Shown here piece after piece: positions 12,086 to 23,535 of a DNA stretch of 64,000 nt (positions are counted from its first letter, which is position 1; each line of letters starts with the position of its first letter). Source of the DNA: Blattamonas nauphoetae. Taxonomy: Eukaryota; Preaxostyla; Oxymonadida. Location: positions 372,001-436,000 of the forward strand of contig JARBJD010000017.1 in the NCBI GenBank assembly GCA_033064195.1, read 5' to 3'. Made by a program: the position numbers and the translations under genes. Under the pieces are notes generated by a model. The model was not told the DNA's origin. It searched no databases and saw only the letters and a list, made by a program, of their open reading frames with translations.

Positions 12086-12217
12086 GAAACGATCCGACCC
12101 ACACATTGTTCTTTGAGGATGACACGACGGAGCTACAGAGTTAGTTGTAGACAGAACTTGGTGAATCCATATTAAATAAACAAAGAATATGGTATACAAT
12201 GAATGAAGTCTTAATTA

Positions 12218-15200
12218 TCATAGATGGAGGAGAGATTTCAGCATATTTTCCGATGCCTCCGTTAGCATTGTAATCTTTGATCGAAACCGCACATCAACCA
12301 GATTCTCCTGAGGGTTGACCTTGGCATGCACCATAATCAGAGCGTTATCATCCTGTCCGTTGTATGGTCGTGCTCCGTTTGCTTGTGGAGCCATTGTCGA
12401 TGCCAGAATCGCTTCCGAGCCTCTGACGTCAACAAGATTCAATCCAAGTCCCTTCAGAACAACCCCCACCGACGACGAGGTGATGGCCGAACCGGCTCCT
12501 TGGGACGACCCCTGCAAATGCTCTGCAAACTTGCTCATCGGCACCTTCACAATTCGCTCCGTCTTGCGCGTGCCCCAACAAGCCCCGTAATCACGAGTGG
12601 TGAACGGGACTGGAGGGACAAGCCACAAGCTCTGGACAGGGATCCGGATGGCGAAGGGGATTGTGTGGGGGGCAGTGTTTTGGGTGAGCGAGAGATTGCA
12701 CTGGACGACGAATGAGTTGCTGGTTGCATCGTATTGGCGATGGAGGGTGGAGAGCGAGGACTGTGCTGGGTAGTGTGTGTTCGCTTCGATCTGAACCACA
12801 AAAGCACCTGACGACGACGGAGAAAGACCAGCGATTGTGTTTTGCGTGCCCAGAAGAGTGTTTGTATCAAACACTTTATTCGCGACGACGACGAGAGCGT
12901 TGGATTCTGTGCCAACCAACCTTTGGTGTCCGCTCCAAGTTGGTGTTGACTCGACTTCAGATCCTGACGTGTCCACACTCAACTTGATGTCCGATATCGC
13001 ATCGGAGCCAGTGTGGGTCAGAAGGACCAGAGCACAGAGAATCTGGGTTGGTTTGGACCGCTTTTGGATCTGGGCCTCGACTTGGATGGGCTGAGTGGAT
13101 GTTGAGGTCACGAGGTGGCTGAAGGATGAGTTTGTTGAATCCATCAATCTGTTGAACGAGCTGATGAGTGTGTCTTTGCTCATTCCACTGGAGACTGTCG
13201 AGGCACTTGCCGACAGCCCGAAGAGATCGAGGGCGACCGATGACTGTGGCTGACTGGAAGTCTGTCCGGAGAAGGCAGGAGATCCTCCGTCAATCAGATC
13301 CGCAAAGGCAGCAAGCGAAGAAGACTGCTGATGCGGTGCAGTGGTTGTTGGAGTTGATTGGAACTGTCCTCCAAAGAGATCCAGAAGTGCGTCTGTTCCT
13401 CCTCTGTTCGGTGGAGTGGAGAGGGACGACGGCTGATGGAAGCGTGTTGGAACCGGAGTGGACTCAGTGCTGACTGCTGTCTCAATCATGTCCATTCCGG
13501 CAAACATGTCGTCCTCCTCTTCAGGCTCCTCCTTCTTCGGTGCGACTGTGCGGACCCGTCCAAGAGAACTTGTGCTGCCCGGTGCTTGTCCGCCGAACAG
13601 CAGCTCTGCCCGCTTCTTCTTCTCCTCGGAGACCTTCGGATCTTTCGGCGCCTCCTTCTTCTGATCCCTGACGCCATATCTGTCGTACGACTTGTCCGTC
13701 GTTGGGAGGACTGCAGTTTCTTCCTCCGGCTCGTCAACCATGTCGCGTCCCCACTTTCGCTTCGTGCCGGCGAGTTGGATCTTCTCGTCTTTGGGAGGAG
13801 GTGTGGATTCCTCGCTTTTGTCCCGCATCATCCGATCTGCAAATTCCTTCTGCTCTCTTTCGGCTGCTTTTCGCATCTGCTCCTCTGGCGTGTCGTATGC
13901 GTTCAACTTTAGACTGTTTGAGCGATCGTTCGTTGGTGTCCCAAACAGGAGAGCAGCCTGATCGTTCAACATCTTGAACGGAAGCTGGGCTGGTTGTGAG
14001 TCCTGGTCCTGATTTGTGTCGTGTGCCTCCGAAGTGCCTGATGACGAAACAAGAGACAGCACAAGGTCGCTCAACTCGCGTTGGTCTTTGGGCTTGAACG
14101 GGATGACGAGTGGGAGGGAGTGGGCACTGATGTTCAGAAGCACTGTTTGCAGGTTCTCCTCCGCTTTTGTCTCATCATCAGTGAGTTTCTCACCTTTCTC
14201 GCGCTTGTCCAAGAAGAAGTCAAGTTGGGTGCACTTTTCGTCTCTCAGTTTGTTCTCCGCTTCTTTCATCTGTTCTCTCTTTTGTCGCTCTCGCTCGATG
14301 TCTCTGTTGAGGAAGGACAACGACGTGTCGACTTCCACGTCCTCCGAACACCCGTTCTCGGGGAGGGCAGTGATCATATTCTGCTTGTCTCGGAAGAGAG
14401 CGGAGAGAGTGAGGCAGGCTCGCTGGACATTCACTTCTCGGCTCCAAATGTACTTCTGCACTTCCGACGAGATCAGTTCGGCGGAGGGAATGGGAATGTT
14501 ATGCAGTGTCTTGCGCGAGATCACTTTTGAAATGGCCAGGAAGACTTCCTGTTTGATGTATGCCTTCATCGATGGGTGGGCAGCGAGGGACGAGAGGAAC
14601 AGATCCTCGTCTGGAAGAGAGTCGAGGGCAGCAGCGGACAATTCGTCCTCTTCTGCATCCCCGTCCAGCACAATCCGATCGAAGAGGTCGAGATAGTCTC
14701 TGTTGAACACATCGTCCGCGTCTTCGCTTTCCGACACGTCCGTCGAAGCCTTTCGATGCTTCCATTCCGCTCGTTCGCGCCAGTCCTCGCCTTCGTCCTT
14801 GACAAACCCGAACTCCCCGAGCACCCAGACAACAACAGAGAGGAGGAGAGAGGGGAGGACTTTGTGGGTGCGGAGGAGTCTTCGGCAGATCTGGACAGTG
14901 TATTTCCTCATTTCAAGGCAGTCCGCGCGTTCCTCCTCGCTTTCCCCTTCTTCGCCGACGAGTGTGATCAGGTTTTGTGCTGTTTCTGGATCCACCTCGT
15001 CGCCACCAATCAACAGCAGCTGAACAATGGTTCGGATGAACCACAAGTTGGTTGGGGAGTATGCAGTGGCGAGGGACGAGATGTGCTGGATGAGAGAGAG
15101 TCGGAATGGGGTGCTTGAGCGAGTGCGATGGAGGTCGGACAAGAGGCGAGTTCGGGACGATTGCTCCGATTGTGTTGGTGCTGGACCGTCCTTGCTCAGG

Positions 15201-16701
15201 ATGTCCTCGCGGGTGACGTCCAACGCGTCAATAAGCTTGCTGACAATGACGGTCACGTTTTGGTTGTTGCACATTCTGAACAAGACCGAAAGTGTTGCGT
15301 TTCTGATTTGTGGGTCTGAGTGTTCCAGGCAGTCGAGCAATTCCTCGCCGAATATCGAAGCGAGGGAGGAGTCGACAGAGGTGAGATATTTGAGAGCAGT
15401 CACACCAGCATGAAGATGCAAGCAATTGCGCGATTCGAACAATGGTCTGAGCGAGTTCGCGGCGGTGTTCAATAAAGTGTCCGACGGAGCAATTGTACTG
15501 ATGGTACGACATAATTGGAGATGAAGAGCTAAGAAACATAATAATGGAAGTGAGAAGACCATACCAACACCGATATTGCTTCCGATGTTCGGATGTTTCA
15601 TCATTTCTGCCAATTGTGGTTCCAATTGTTGTGAGACTCTGAAAGTGAAAAATATTGAAAACATCACAAAAGAATCACACTTTTCATCATTCTGTCCAAG
15701 AATTGCATAGAACTTGAGCATTTTGATTTGGATGAATGGTGCAGGAATATCTTTGTAGAGATATCCAGCTCCAAGCTTTCCTTCAAGAAGTTGTTGCATA
15801 ACTTGTTTAAATGTCTGAACTGCGTTTTTAAAGAGAGATGGTGTTCGACGTTGGATTGCAGCGCATAGAGGAAGAGACGCAGCCATCACAGATGGATCTA
15901 CATCACAAAGGAGTGTTTTTGTGATTTCGACAATGTTTGGAATATCATCGGGACTCTTTTCATAGATACGGTGAACGAATAGACATGTTTTTCTGCGGAT
16001 AAGGGGTCTGAAATCACAATGGAAGAAGGTGACAGATAGAAGGAGTCATACAGATTGAATTGGACCAACTCTGGAATAAATGGTTTTAATACTGCAATTC
16101 CTTCTGGAGTAATCAATCTTGTTGCACTTGTTAGAGCAGAAACCATTGAGAGGAAATGAGATTTATCAACGATGTCTTTCCGATAGCTATTGATAACCAT
16201 AATCATCAATTCGTGGGTTTCGTGGAGAAGAAGAGAAACACCATTGTAGCCTTGAAGAGTTCAGTAGTAGAATGGAGTATTGATGAATGAGAGACAAAGG
16301 TGGATGGAAAAAGCAGTTCACAAGAGATAATACAATGACAGAAAACGAACAATACCTGTGTACTTGTTGAAGATATTTCCTTGCTGAGTTAACTTCACAG
16401 GAACAATGTGGAATTGTGAAACATCGAATCCGAGCATGTCGGCAGTAATTATCTTGAGTAGGTATTCTCGAATGTTTTTTGCATTCAAATCGAGTTTGGG
16501 GAGTTCTTTCTTCATTTTTTCTATTTCTGCATGGACTATTTTACGTTCTTCTTCTCGAGAATTGGTTTCTCCAAGAATGCGGGTAAAGTCCAGGAATGCA
16601 CTTGTATGCCGATATGCTGTAGATGTGGACGAAGAAAGAATAACATAATAGAAAGATAGGTAAAATTATGATGAAAATATCGAACGAGTTGGTCTTGACA
16701 T
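12218..16701 (-). CDS. AP4E1: AP-4 complex epsilon subunit (large adaptin)
   Basis: Six exons, 1395 aa; introns 15529-15564, 15639-15680, 16008-16051, 16251-16355, 16617-16685. The trunk is an adaptin HEAT solenoid: EYLLKIITADMLGFDVSQFH, NGVSLLLHETHELMIMVIN, VDPSVMAASLPL, DIPAPFIQIKMLKFYAILG and VVWVLGEFGFV are close to AP-4 epsilon and less so to AP-1 gamma. A long charged hinge follows, with a Ser/Thr/Gln-rich segment, then a C-terminal appendage. AP-4 sorts cargo at the trans-Golgi without clathrin. Two introns (36 and 42 bases) are multiples of three without stops; removing them restores family spacing. The first exon is only 16 bases and is the least certain part. The protein is longer than animal epsilon, mainly in the hinge. 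Confidence 0.9.
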
Positions 16702-17455
16702 CGTTTTATTAAGATCAATGGGGGAAAGATCCAGTTTTAATCCCTGGACTTGGCATCATTCGTAGAAACATTCTTAGAGACATGGTTTTATCAATGTGTT
16801 GAAATGGGAAAACGGTGAAAACAGGATTGTTAGGTTTCATTCAGAGAGAATATGTGATGAAGTCCGGAAACGAAATGTTGTTACATGAAGCCGATAGATG
16901 CTTCAAACACAAGAGAGACAAAAAGGAAGTGATTATCAGGACAAATGCATATGATATCTAGAAAAAGATAGAAGGAGAAGAGTATGAGAACAAAGAAAAT
17001 AGAGAAAAGTAAAAAGAAGGAATAGTGAGTCAGAAGAGGTGAAATAAACATGGCTCATCAGAGAAATCAGCGAGAGGAACCATTTGTTTATTGGTATCAT
17101 CATGAAAATAACGAGAACGCGAAAATAAGAGAGATATTTAGATAGTTTCATACGAAGTTAAAATGACTGTAGTCACACAGGGGTCTAAAAGGACGTGAAG
17201 AGTGTCTCCAGAAGGACACGCCAACAAATTCTCTCGAATCGTACCGTAGTTGTTGTCAAGGACAATCAGCGTCTCACACTCTGTTTTGATCTGAACCATA
17301 ACCGTGGTTGTCGCTCATTGACAAAAAAGGGGAAAAGAACGTGGAATCATCCAGCGAATTGTCTGGGTGATCTTAACACGATGAATGAATGTTCAAAAAG
17401 AAGTGACCAGGTGAGTGTGCTGCAAGGAATGCGAAGGCATTTTGCAGTTTGAAGC
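16702..17455. other. 754-base gap with short open stretches on both strands
   Basis: Upstream of AP-4 epsilon and downstream of the glycosyltransferase-like gene. The minus strand has a possible two-exon small gene (separate entry). The plus strand is open over ~16815-16965 with a charged, plausible peptide. The 16960-17150 stretch is pyrimidine-rich on the minus strand, like an intron. Nothing is firm. Confidence 0.4.
16936..17299 (-). CDS. Possible small two-exon gene, unidentified
   Basis: Exon 17154-17299 encodes about 48 residues starting MVQIKTECETLIVLDNNYG. It ends at a GTATGA donor; a pyrimidine-rich 196-base intron leads to a CTAG acceptor and a seven-codon last exon ending in TGA (16936). 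The open frame and good splice signals are the only support. A longer N-terminus through a tiny upstream intron is possible. No family recognised. Confidence 0.25.
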
Positions 17456-19180
17456 TTAGTGTGCTCCTTTCTGGGCTCTGTCTTGGTCGAGCTTTTGAGT
17501 GAGTGAAACACCGAATTGAGAAATGAACTCTCCAGCCGGTTTAGCGTTGGCGTTGTAGAAATGGGCGATAGCACCATCAGCGATGACATCCATCATGAAG
17601 AAGTTGTTGTCACTCTTCGTCTCACTGTTGGGTTGGGCAACAACATACACGTCTCGGCGATCAGTAGCATACAGCTCAACGGGCTGAGTAGGAGCGGAGA
17701 ACGAAACGGCATTCACTGCGCTCGCAGGGGAGGCGTCCTTGTTGATGGAGATGGCGCCGAGCGAGACGAGTGGGAAGGTAGCTGTGAAAAGGCCATTCTG
17801 GTTCTCTGCAGGGGTGCTTGCTCCAGTCGAGTTCAGGTATCCGGCAGAGGTGAGCGAAGATCCAGCATAGGACGAGTTATATGACGTGCTGAATGTAAGG
17901 CCAGATGTTGAGTAGCTTGTGCTGAACTGTGCAGATGATCCAAGAGCACCAGATGTGGTGTAAGATGTCATCCCAAGAAGAGCGGCAGAGGTCGAGTAGG
18001 ATGTAAGGCCGCTCAAGCCATATGAAGTGAGACCGCTTTGACCGTACGAAGTAAGCACACCCCCACCGAGTGAAGTGTTGATGGTGTAAGACGTGCTCTG
18101 GTTCGCCGAGGTCAAAAGGAGTCCTTGATACGACGTGTTGAATGTCAACGATGTGGAGTAACTTGTGTTTGCACTTGTGCTGAAGTTATATGAGCCAGCG
18201 TAGGAGCTGAGAGCGCTGCTTCCGTATGATCCCATGAGTCCGAGGGAAGATGGGTACGACGAGATGGTCAGGCTTGCGAGGCCGCCTTCCACATTCCCAC
18301 CATTGGAACCCGACACACCCTGTGCGTTACCCGCAGCTGAGTCGGCATTGCGTGGGGAGATGACGACGGTGTTGTCGTTTTGGATGATGGCAGGGTCGAT
18401 GAACATTTGGGCGCGGTTGATGATGAAGACTTTGGAGGTGTCGTTCTTCAGGATCTCCATCAACGTCTGTCCAAGAGCATACTGCTCAATGCAGAAGGTT
18501 GACCCGGGGAAGTACGGGGCGGGATCTTTGTGATTGGCGAAGGGAGTTGGCTCAATCCATTCCTTCCATTTCTTTTGCCAGAGAGAGAAGAACTGTTCAA
18601 TGCTAGCAGATCGGAACATCATGAAGCAAGCTTGAGGGACAAAGCAAGTCTCCTTTCCACCTTCCCAGTTCTCCAGGAAGCGTGGATCGTTGTTCACATG
18701 ATCGCTCAGAAAAGCATATTGCAGTCCAGACTGGACAAAATTGTTGACTGTTGGGGATAAGTCTTTCATAACACATGCATCACTGTCCACCCAGCAGATT
18801 GGATCAAAGGAATCCTTGAATGATGTCAACGCCAGTTTGTACTGTGAATAAAGCAAGTAATGGAAAATAATGAAAATCCAAAAACTATAAAAAAATACCT
18901 GGGTAGGATTCCAGTTTTCGAAGTACGGTGTTGCGTTCTGGAAGCGGATACCAGAAATCTGTGGAAGTGATTGTGTTACTTTTCCCTTCACGTCTTCAAA
19001 GTTTGCGAAGGAGGGAACAATAACTCCAATTGCGGCCGTTGGGTTCGACCTGTTGAGAGAAGCAATTGCATTGATAGTCATTTGGAAGTCTAAAAGAATA
19101 ATCGAAAGTTATCGACAGTGAAAAGTGGTATTACATTGCTCAGATCCATCACAGATGAAGCAGTAAATAGGTTTGGTCAT
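17456..19180 (-). CDS. Glycosyltransferase-like protein with Ser/Thr/Tyr/Gly repeat tail
   Basis: Three exons (introns 19090-19134, 18842-18898), 540 aa. The 15-codon first exon (MTKPIYCFICDGSEQ) supplies the first strand and is found only by splicing. The N-terminal ~215 residues look like a GT-A nucleotide-sugar transferase: an opening beta strand, then ICWVDSDACVM with a DxD metal-type motif, and later FCIEQYALGQTL and KVFIINRAQ. I see no signal peptide or membrane segment. Residues ~260-400 are a low-complexity tail of repeated TSY, SGL and STS words; the last ~100 residues are ordinary again (VELYATDRRDVYVVAQP). The donor, acceptor and product are unknown. The repeat could be the enzyme's own glycan acceptor or an adhesive segment (inference). 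Confidence 0.6.
17830..18270 (-). repeat. Degenerate TSY/SGL coding repeats
   Basis: About 140 codons built from short words such as TSYGQSGL, TSYGLSGL, TSYSTS and FSTSYNSS. Unit length varies (8-14 residues), so it is a decayed short-period repeat rather than a clean minisatellite. Ser, Thr, Tyr and Gly dominate; charged residues are almost absent. Confidence 0.8.
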
Positions 19181-19367
19181 TTCTAATGAAGCAGCATCAA
19201 ATAGAGAGAGATAAAACTGTTAATTGAGGCTGGAAAGATACCAGATGATGTAGATCTCAGACTATGGAATAGATCTTACGGTTTAGGTATTATCGTGAAG
19301 ATGATGCTAGAATCTCCTGAAATGACGAGAGATATTATGAAAAAGGAAAACAGAAGCTTTGAAAGGA

Positions 19368-21239
19368 TCAATCGTCATATATATCCATGTTCTCTTCATC
19401 TGTTGAATCAGTTAGATCTGAGAGATCATCATCATGAGAAGAATCAGAGGGTATATCGAGTGGTATGTTTTGCTCAAGATGAACCTCTCCGTCGGAAAGA
19501 TCATCGACCTGATCATCCATATCGTCCTCCTCTTCTTCATCTTCCTCCTCATTCAGACGAGCCTCGTGCACGACTTGTGGAACCCGATCATTCTGAGGCG
19601 GGTTCGGCACTGGGATGTCGATGAGCTCGTGCGGCAGCGGCAGGTCGTCCATGTTCCTCTCGTCCCTCTGACCTTCCAACCGAGCCCGCAGCCTCGACAC
19701 TTCCAAAGTGAGCCTGCGGTTCAGGTCTTCTGAAACAGACAGGTCGTGCGTCAAGCTCTGCACGGTCTTTCCGAGCCGGTAGATCTCGCCGGTGTGTGTG
19801 TCCTCTGCTCCCATCGTTGGAGACGCAGCGGGGGGAGGTTGAGCACGCTGAGCCAGCAGACGCTGCAGTTCGTTGTTGCGGTTGGCAGCTGCGTCCAAAT
19901 CCTGCTGAAGAGCCGCTCGCTTTCTCTCAGAATCTTCCAACTGCCCATTCAACGTGCGGAGCTGCATCAGTTCGTTGTGTTCCGCTGCTTGTCTTGTCTC
20001 GAGCTGCCTGTGCCTCGTTTTGAGTTCCTGGACACGCCGTGCCTTCTTCTCCAAACGGGCCTGTGTCTCTTCCAGCACTGTGTGTTCCGTGTGGAGCTGC
20101 GACTTGGTGCGGGAGAGCTCGTCTCTGACTTGGGACAGTTTGCGAGAGTTCTCGTCGCTCTTCAGTTGGAGAAGGTCGAGTGTCATTCTCAACTGCCTCG
20201 ATTCGTTTGCCAGTTCGTTCTTCTCCTTCACAAGAACTGTGAGAGAATTGCTCTGTTGTGTCATCTCTCGCATCAACAGACTCCTCTCTGCAATCATTTC
20301 ATCCCGTTCCTGAAGAAGCTGATCGAGGGCTTCCGATTGTGCGCGGGCAGTGTTGTTTTCGTGTGAGCGGTGGTTGGAGAGAGAGAGTGAGCCATGCGAG
20401 ATGCTGACGTTGTCCAGCTGTGGAGTGGAGGGGAGGGCGGCAGGGTGTGTGGGAGTGGTGGGGAAGATGGTGGTGTTGGAGATGTTTTGGATGATGGAAA
20501 GGAGGATGCAGTCGTACCTGTTCTGCGAGACGGAGAACGGATGAACAGAGATTTCGACGAAAGCTGTTTCTGTACCACCAAGCTGGCGAATTAGTTGCTG
20601 TGTGTCGGGTTTAATCCAAACCCGAACGGGATTTGAGATGTTGTCGTGAAGGGGATCAAGGACATCGACATCTACGGAGTGAATGAAGCGGATTGACGAA
20701 TTCGGATATGTTAGCGGTCCATATCTGGTTTTGACACGAACAGTGAGAACAAAACTCTGTGTTGACCAAAATGCTATTTGAAGGTCGTGATTTGCAAGGG
20801 GTTTCGGCTGGCACATTTCGAGAATTCGTCCATGAGTGATCGACGTGATGGAATAGGGATCTGGGTGAATGAGGAGGGAAACTGTAATAATTAAACTCTC
20901 ATTATCTAAAACGTAGAAGATAAGCAGTTGCAAAAAAGCTATACCAAGAGATTCAAGTCGTCCACTGAACGAGTAAAACCCATCGATGCGAAACTGGGCA
21001 AAAAGGTGTTGTGAATGATGATCTGCTGTTACGTACGTGTTGACTGAAGATGTTTGATGAATTGACGGAATTGAAAAGTGGCAGCATTGATCTGAAATCA
21101 TTTTGTACTGACCTGTCCACCGAATAACTTTTCCAGCGAAATTATGAGCAAAAACGGTATCTGGCGAGAAAAATGGTAATAATGGTACATTTTGAACAAA
21201 GTCACTAAAGGAATATGGTGGAAATGTTCTTGGATTCAT
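19368..21239 (-). CDS. Long coiled-coil protein with acidic tail, unidentified
   Basis: Two exons (intron 20882-20944, 63 bases, in frame and stop-free), 602 aa. Residues 1-~240 are non-helical and beta-rich, with FAGKVIRWTG and NPVRVWIKPDTQ. Residues ~270-500 are a continuous coiled coil (LLQERDEMIAERSLLMREM, LKTRHRQLETRQAAEHNEL). A Pro-rich link is followed by a strongly acidic tail (EEEDEEEEDDMDDQ). The layout of a globular head plus rod resembles SAS-6/CCDC61-type centriolar or golgin proteins, but I find no diagnostic motif and give no function. Confidence 0.7.
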   Translation of the reverse strand: MNPRTFPPYSFSDFVQNVPLLPFFSPDTVFAHNFAGKVIRWTGQYKMISDQCCHFSIPSIHQTSSVNTYVTADHHSQHLFAQFRIDGFYSFSGRLESLGIAFLQLLIFYVLDNESLIITVSLLIHPDPYSITSITHGRILEMCQPKPLANHDLQIAFWSTQSFVLTVRVKTRYGPLTYPNSSIRFIHSVDVDVLDPLHDNISNPVRVWIKPDTQQLIRQLGGTETAFVEISVHPFSVSQNRYDCILLSIIQNISNTTIFPTTPTHPAALPSTPQLDNVSISHGSLSLSNHRSHENNTARAQSEALDQLLQERDEMIAERSLLMREMTQQSNSLTVLVKEKNELANESRQLRMTLDLLQLKSDENSRKLSQVRDELSRTKSQLHTEHTVLEETQARLEKKARRVQELKTRHRQLETRQAAEHNELMQLRTLNGQLEDSERKRAALQQDLDAAANRNNELQRLLAQRAQPPPAASPTMGAEDTHTGEIYRLGKTVQSLTHDLSVSEDLNRRLTLEVSRLRARLEGQRDERNMDDLPLPHELIDIPVPNPPQNDRVPQVVHEARLNEEEDEEEEDDMDDQVDDLSDGEVHLEQNIPLDIPSDSSHDDDLSDLTDSTDEENMDIYDD

Positions 21240-21401
21240 GAATCCTCTGGATCATTAGTCCACAAGGAATTAATCTGAGAGTTTGAATCGCTCTCACGAG
21301 TGGCATAATTCAAATTTCTCGACAAGGTTATATTGATTTAATTCAAATAAAACTGTACTGCTAGAGTACACTCAAATCCAAACAAGACAAAAACAAGATA
21401 T

Positions 21402-22505
21402 TCAGAGGTCAGTTCCTCGTTCGAAACTTTCTTTGATTTCGAAGGTGTACTGGTCGTAATACCGATTGATTTTTTCGTTAAACTTCTTGTTGCCCTTGTG
21501 AATGTATGTGACTTCCTCCTCATCATCTCTGCCAGCCGTCAAGTTCAATCGAGGACGATGGTATTTATCTTTCTTTTCTTTTCTGAGAATGTGAAGGAAT
21601 GGACAATAGAGAACAATGAACAGATAGAGATACTCTGCTTTGAGCTCTTGAGTGAGTTTTTCTTTTTGGGCGGAGGTGTTCAAGGACAGAAGTTGTCTGC
21701 CAATCTCGCCCTCAGTTTCAAGAAGTTTTTTTTGCCTCTCATACTCTTCCTAAACGTAAAGTGAAGGAGACAAAGAAGAGAAATTAGATTTGAATCGTCC
21801 ATTCAGACCTGACTCACTCTGAGGTGTTCTGTTCGTTTGGCGAATGCCGCTTCTGATGCCAGTTTGTTGGTAAACGCTACAAAAAGTCAAAAATAAAGGA
21901 TCAAACAAGCTGCATATTGATCAAGTTCGGTATGGAACATTTTTTCTCGTTCTTTTTTCACTTTTTGTTTCGCTTGGAGTGCTGATTCAGTCAGATGTTC
22001 AGGTGGAATTTCTTCTCCTTTTTCTTGAGCCTCAGTGAACCTTTTCTCTCTTTCAATCTTTTCTTTTTTTCGTCGAAGCCTTTCTTCTTTCCAAAAAGGA
22101 GTTTTCTTCCGCCTCTCTTCTTCAACAACTTCCTGTTTATTCAGTCTTTGTGCTTCGTTCTAAACGAAAAAATTGGAGAAAACATCACAAAAAAAGCACA
22201 ATTAAGTATGATTCAGGAAAAACAAACAATTTTTGTGCGAATTTCGAAGAGTTTTTGTCTGAGAGAATCACTATCACTATCTGAAGAAGATTCTGTCGAG
22301 TGTTGCCGTTTTTGGGGTGTAATTTTCTCTCCTTCAGAAGTATCTGCGGAATCATCAGAATTTGAATCATTATCAAACGAAGAAGACTTATCTTCAGAAT
22401 CTCTCGTAAAAACGACTGGCTAAGGATCTGATGAATCAAAATATGTGTAAACAAGAGGAAATTATACCGAGATTGCCGACTACGAGACTGTTCGTGGGAT
22501 TCCAT
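21402..22505 (-). CDS. SYF2: Pre-mRNA splicing factor SYF2
   Basis: About 272 aa in six exons. The end is diagnostic: KFNEKINRYYDQYTFEIKE and FERGTDL match the SYF2 C-terminus ([24 protein letters not shown] in animals). LRQKLFEIRTKI joined to NEAQRLNKQEVVEEERR matches the conserved N-terminal half. Introns: 21583-21633, 21750-21817 (a GTGAGT donor; a GTCTGA donor at 21808 also keeps frame), 21877-21906 (30 bases), 22160-22227, and a less certain 22416-22483. The N-terminus is rich in Ser/Asp/Glu. SYF2 is part of the Prp19-associated (NTC) spliceosome complex, consistent with the intron density here. Confidence 0.88.
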
Positions 22506-23496
22506 GCGAAGAATTGAGGAAACTCGATCACAACCATGATGGTTTCGAGCTGATCAAAAGGTAAGACGCTTTAAATCAAATTCACCAAAAAATTAACTCC
22601 TGACAATTTTCACCAAAATTTGGACCCCCCAGATCTCTCTAACATGCTCCAATTTCTTCATTGGACGGAACTTCGCAAAGCCAATCAAAGCCTCACTCAG
22701 TTCACCGGCTAATTCCCGCACAACGTATCCGCTCATTCTGTCGTCCACGAACAACCAAATGATGATGAATGATTGCCTCAGAATGCACTTTTAGAGTTGT
22801 GGTCGTTTGGAGAAAGCACGATTCGCAACATGAACATTTCGGAGTGCTCAGGCTCGACGATCATAACGATCAAAGATAGAGACGAGCTCACCATCCGGCA
22901 CTCAATCTTCTCTTCACTCTCTCCACCAGCATCATTCAACGAAGCCGACACCACAGATTTATGTGGATGGGAGACAAATCTCATTCAGATCGAAGGTACT
23001 CCGACCTCACTTATGATGAGTAGCGGACAGACAGAGCACCAGATCCTGAGGACAGAGGACAGAGGTCTTGTCCGATTCGGAAACTCGGCTTTTCCTGCAC
23101 TTATTTCGCCTGAAATCACCTTCTCTCAGCTCGCCATACACTCCTTGTCTCCATTCTGACCTGAACAATACCAAAGAAATCATTAGAAGACCTGAAAAGA
23201 TGATTTCAAAACCCACAATTGTGTCTTGTCTTTTTCTGACACTATAGTGAACTTTATCCTTCAATATTCGATTGTATGTGTCGTGTGATGTTAAAAATGG
23301 CGGAAAAGTGCATGAAAATCGTTTTGGTGACGAATCACGAGCTGTAGGGACTCTGTCCTACAAACTCCTAATTAGGAGTCTAGAGGACGATCGGCCCAAG
23401 AGAGGACAGAGTAGGACAAAATCGGACAAGCACCTTCTATTCAAACTGGAACTTTCTCTCAATTAGTTCATCCAACTTCTGCAGTAATCTCAAAAC

Positions 23497-23535
23497 AGGA
23501 CAAATCGGACATGTCCTGTCCTGTCCTGTCCTCTG
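23497..23535. repeat. GTCCT microrepeat with palindrome
   Basis: Short run of GGAC and GTCCT words containing the palindrome GGACATGTCC. More GGAC words lie upstream (23380-23420). The composition recalls the GGGAC cluster near 33.5 kb. Confidence 0.5.

Noticed and set aside
16936-17151. Hydrophobic minus-strand frame beginning MKLSKYLSYF as a membrane protein
   Set aside because: It reads as a pyrimidine-rich intron following a GTATGA donor; the frame is fully explained by T/C richness.
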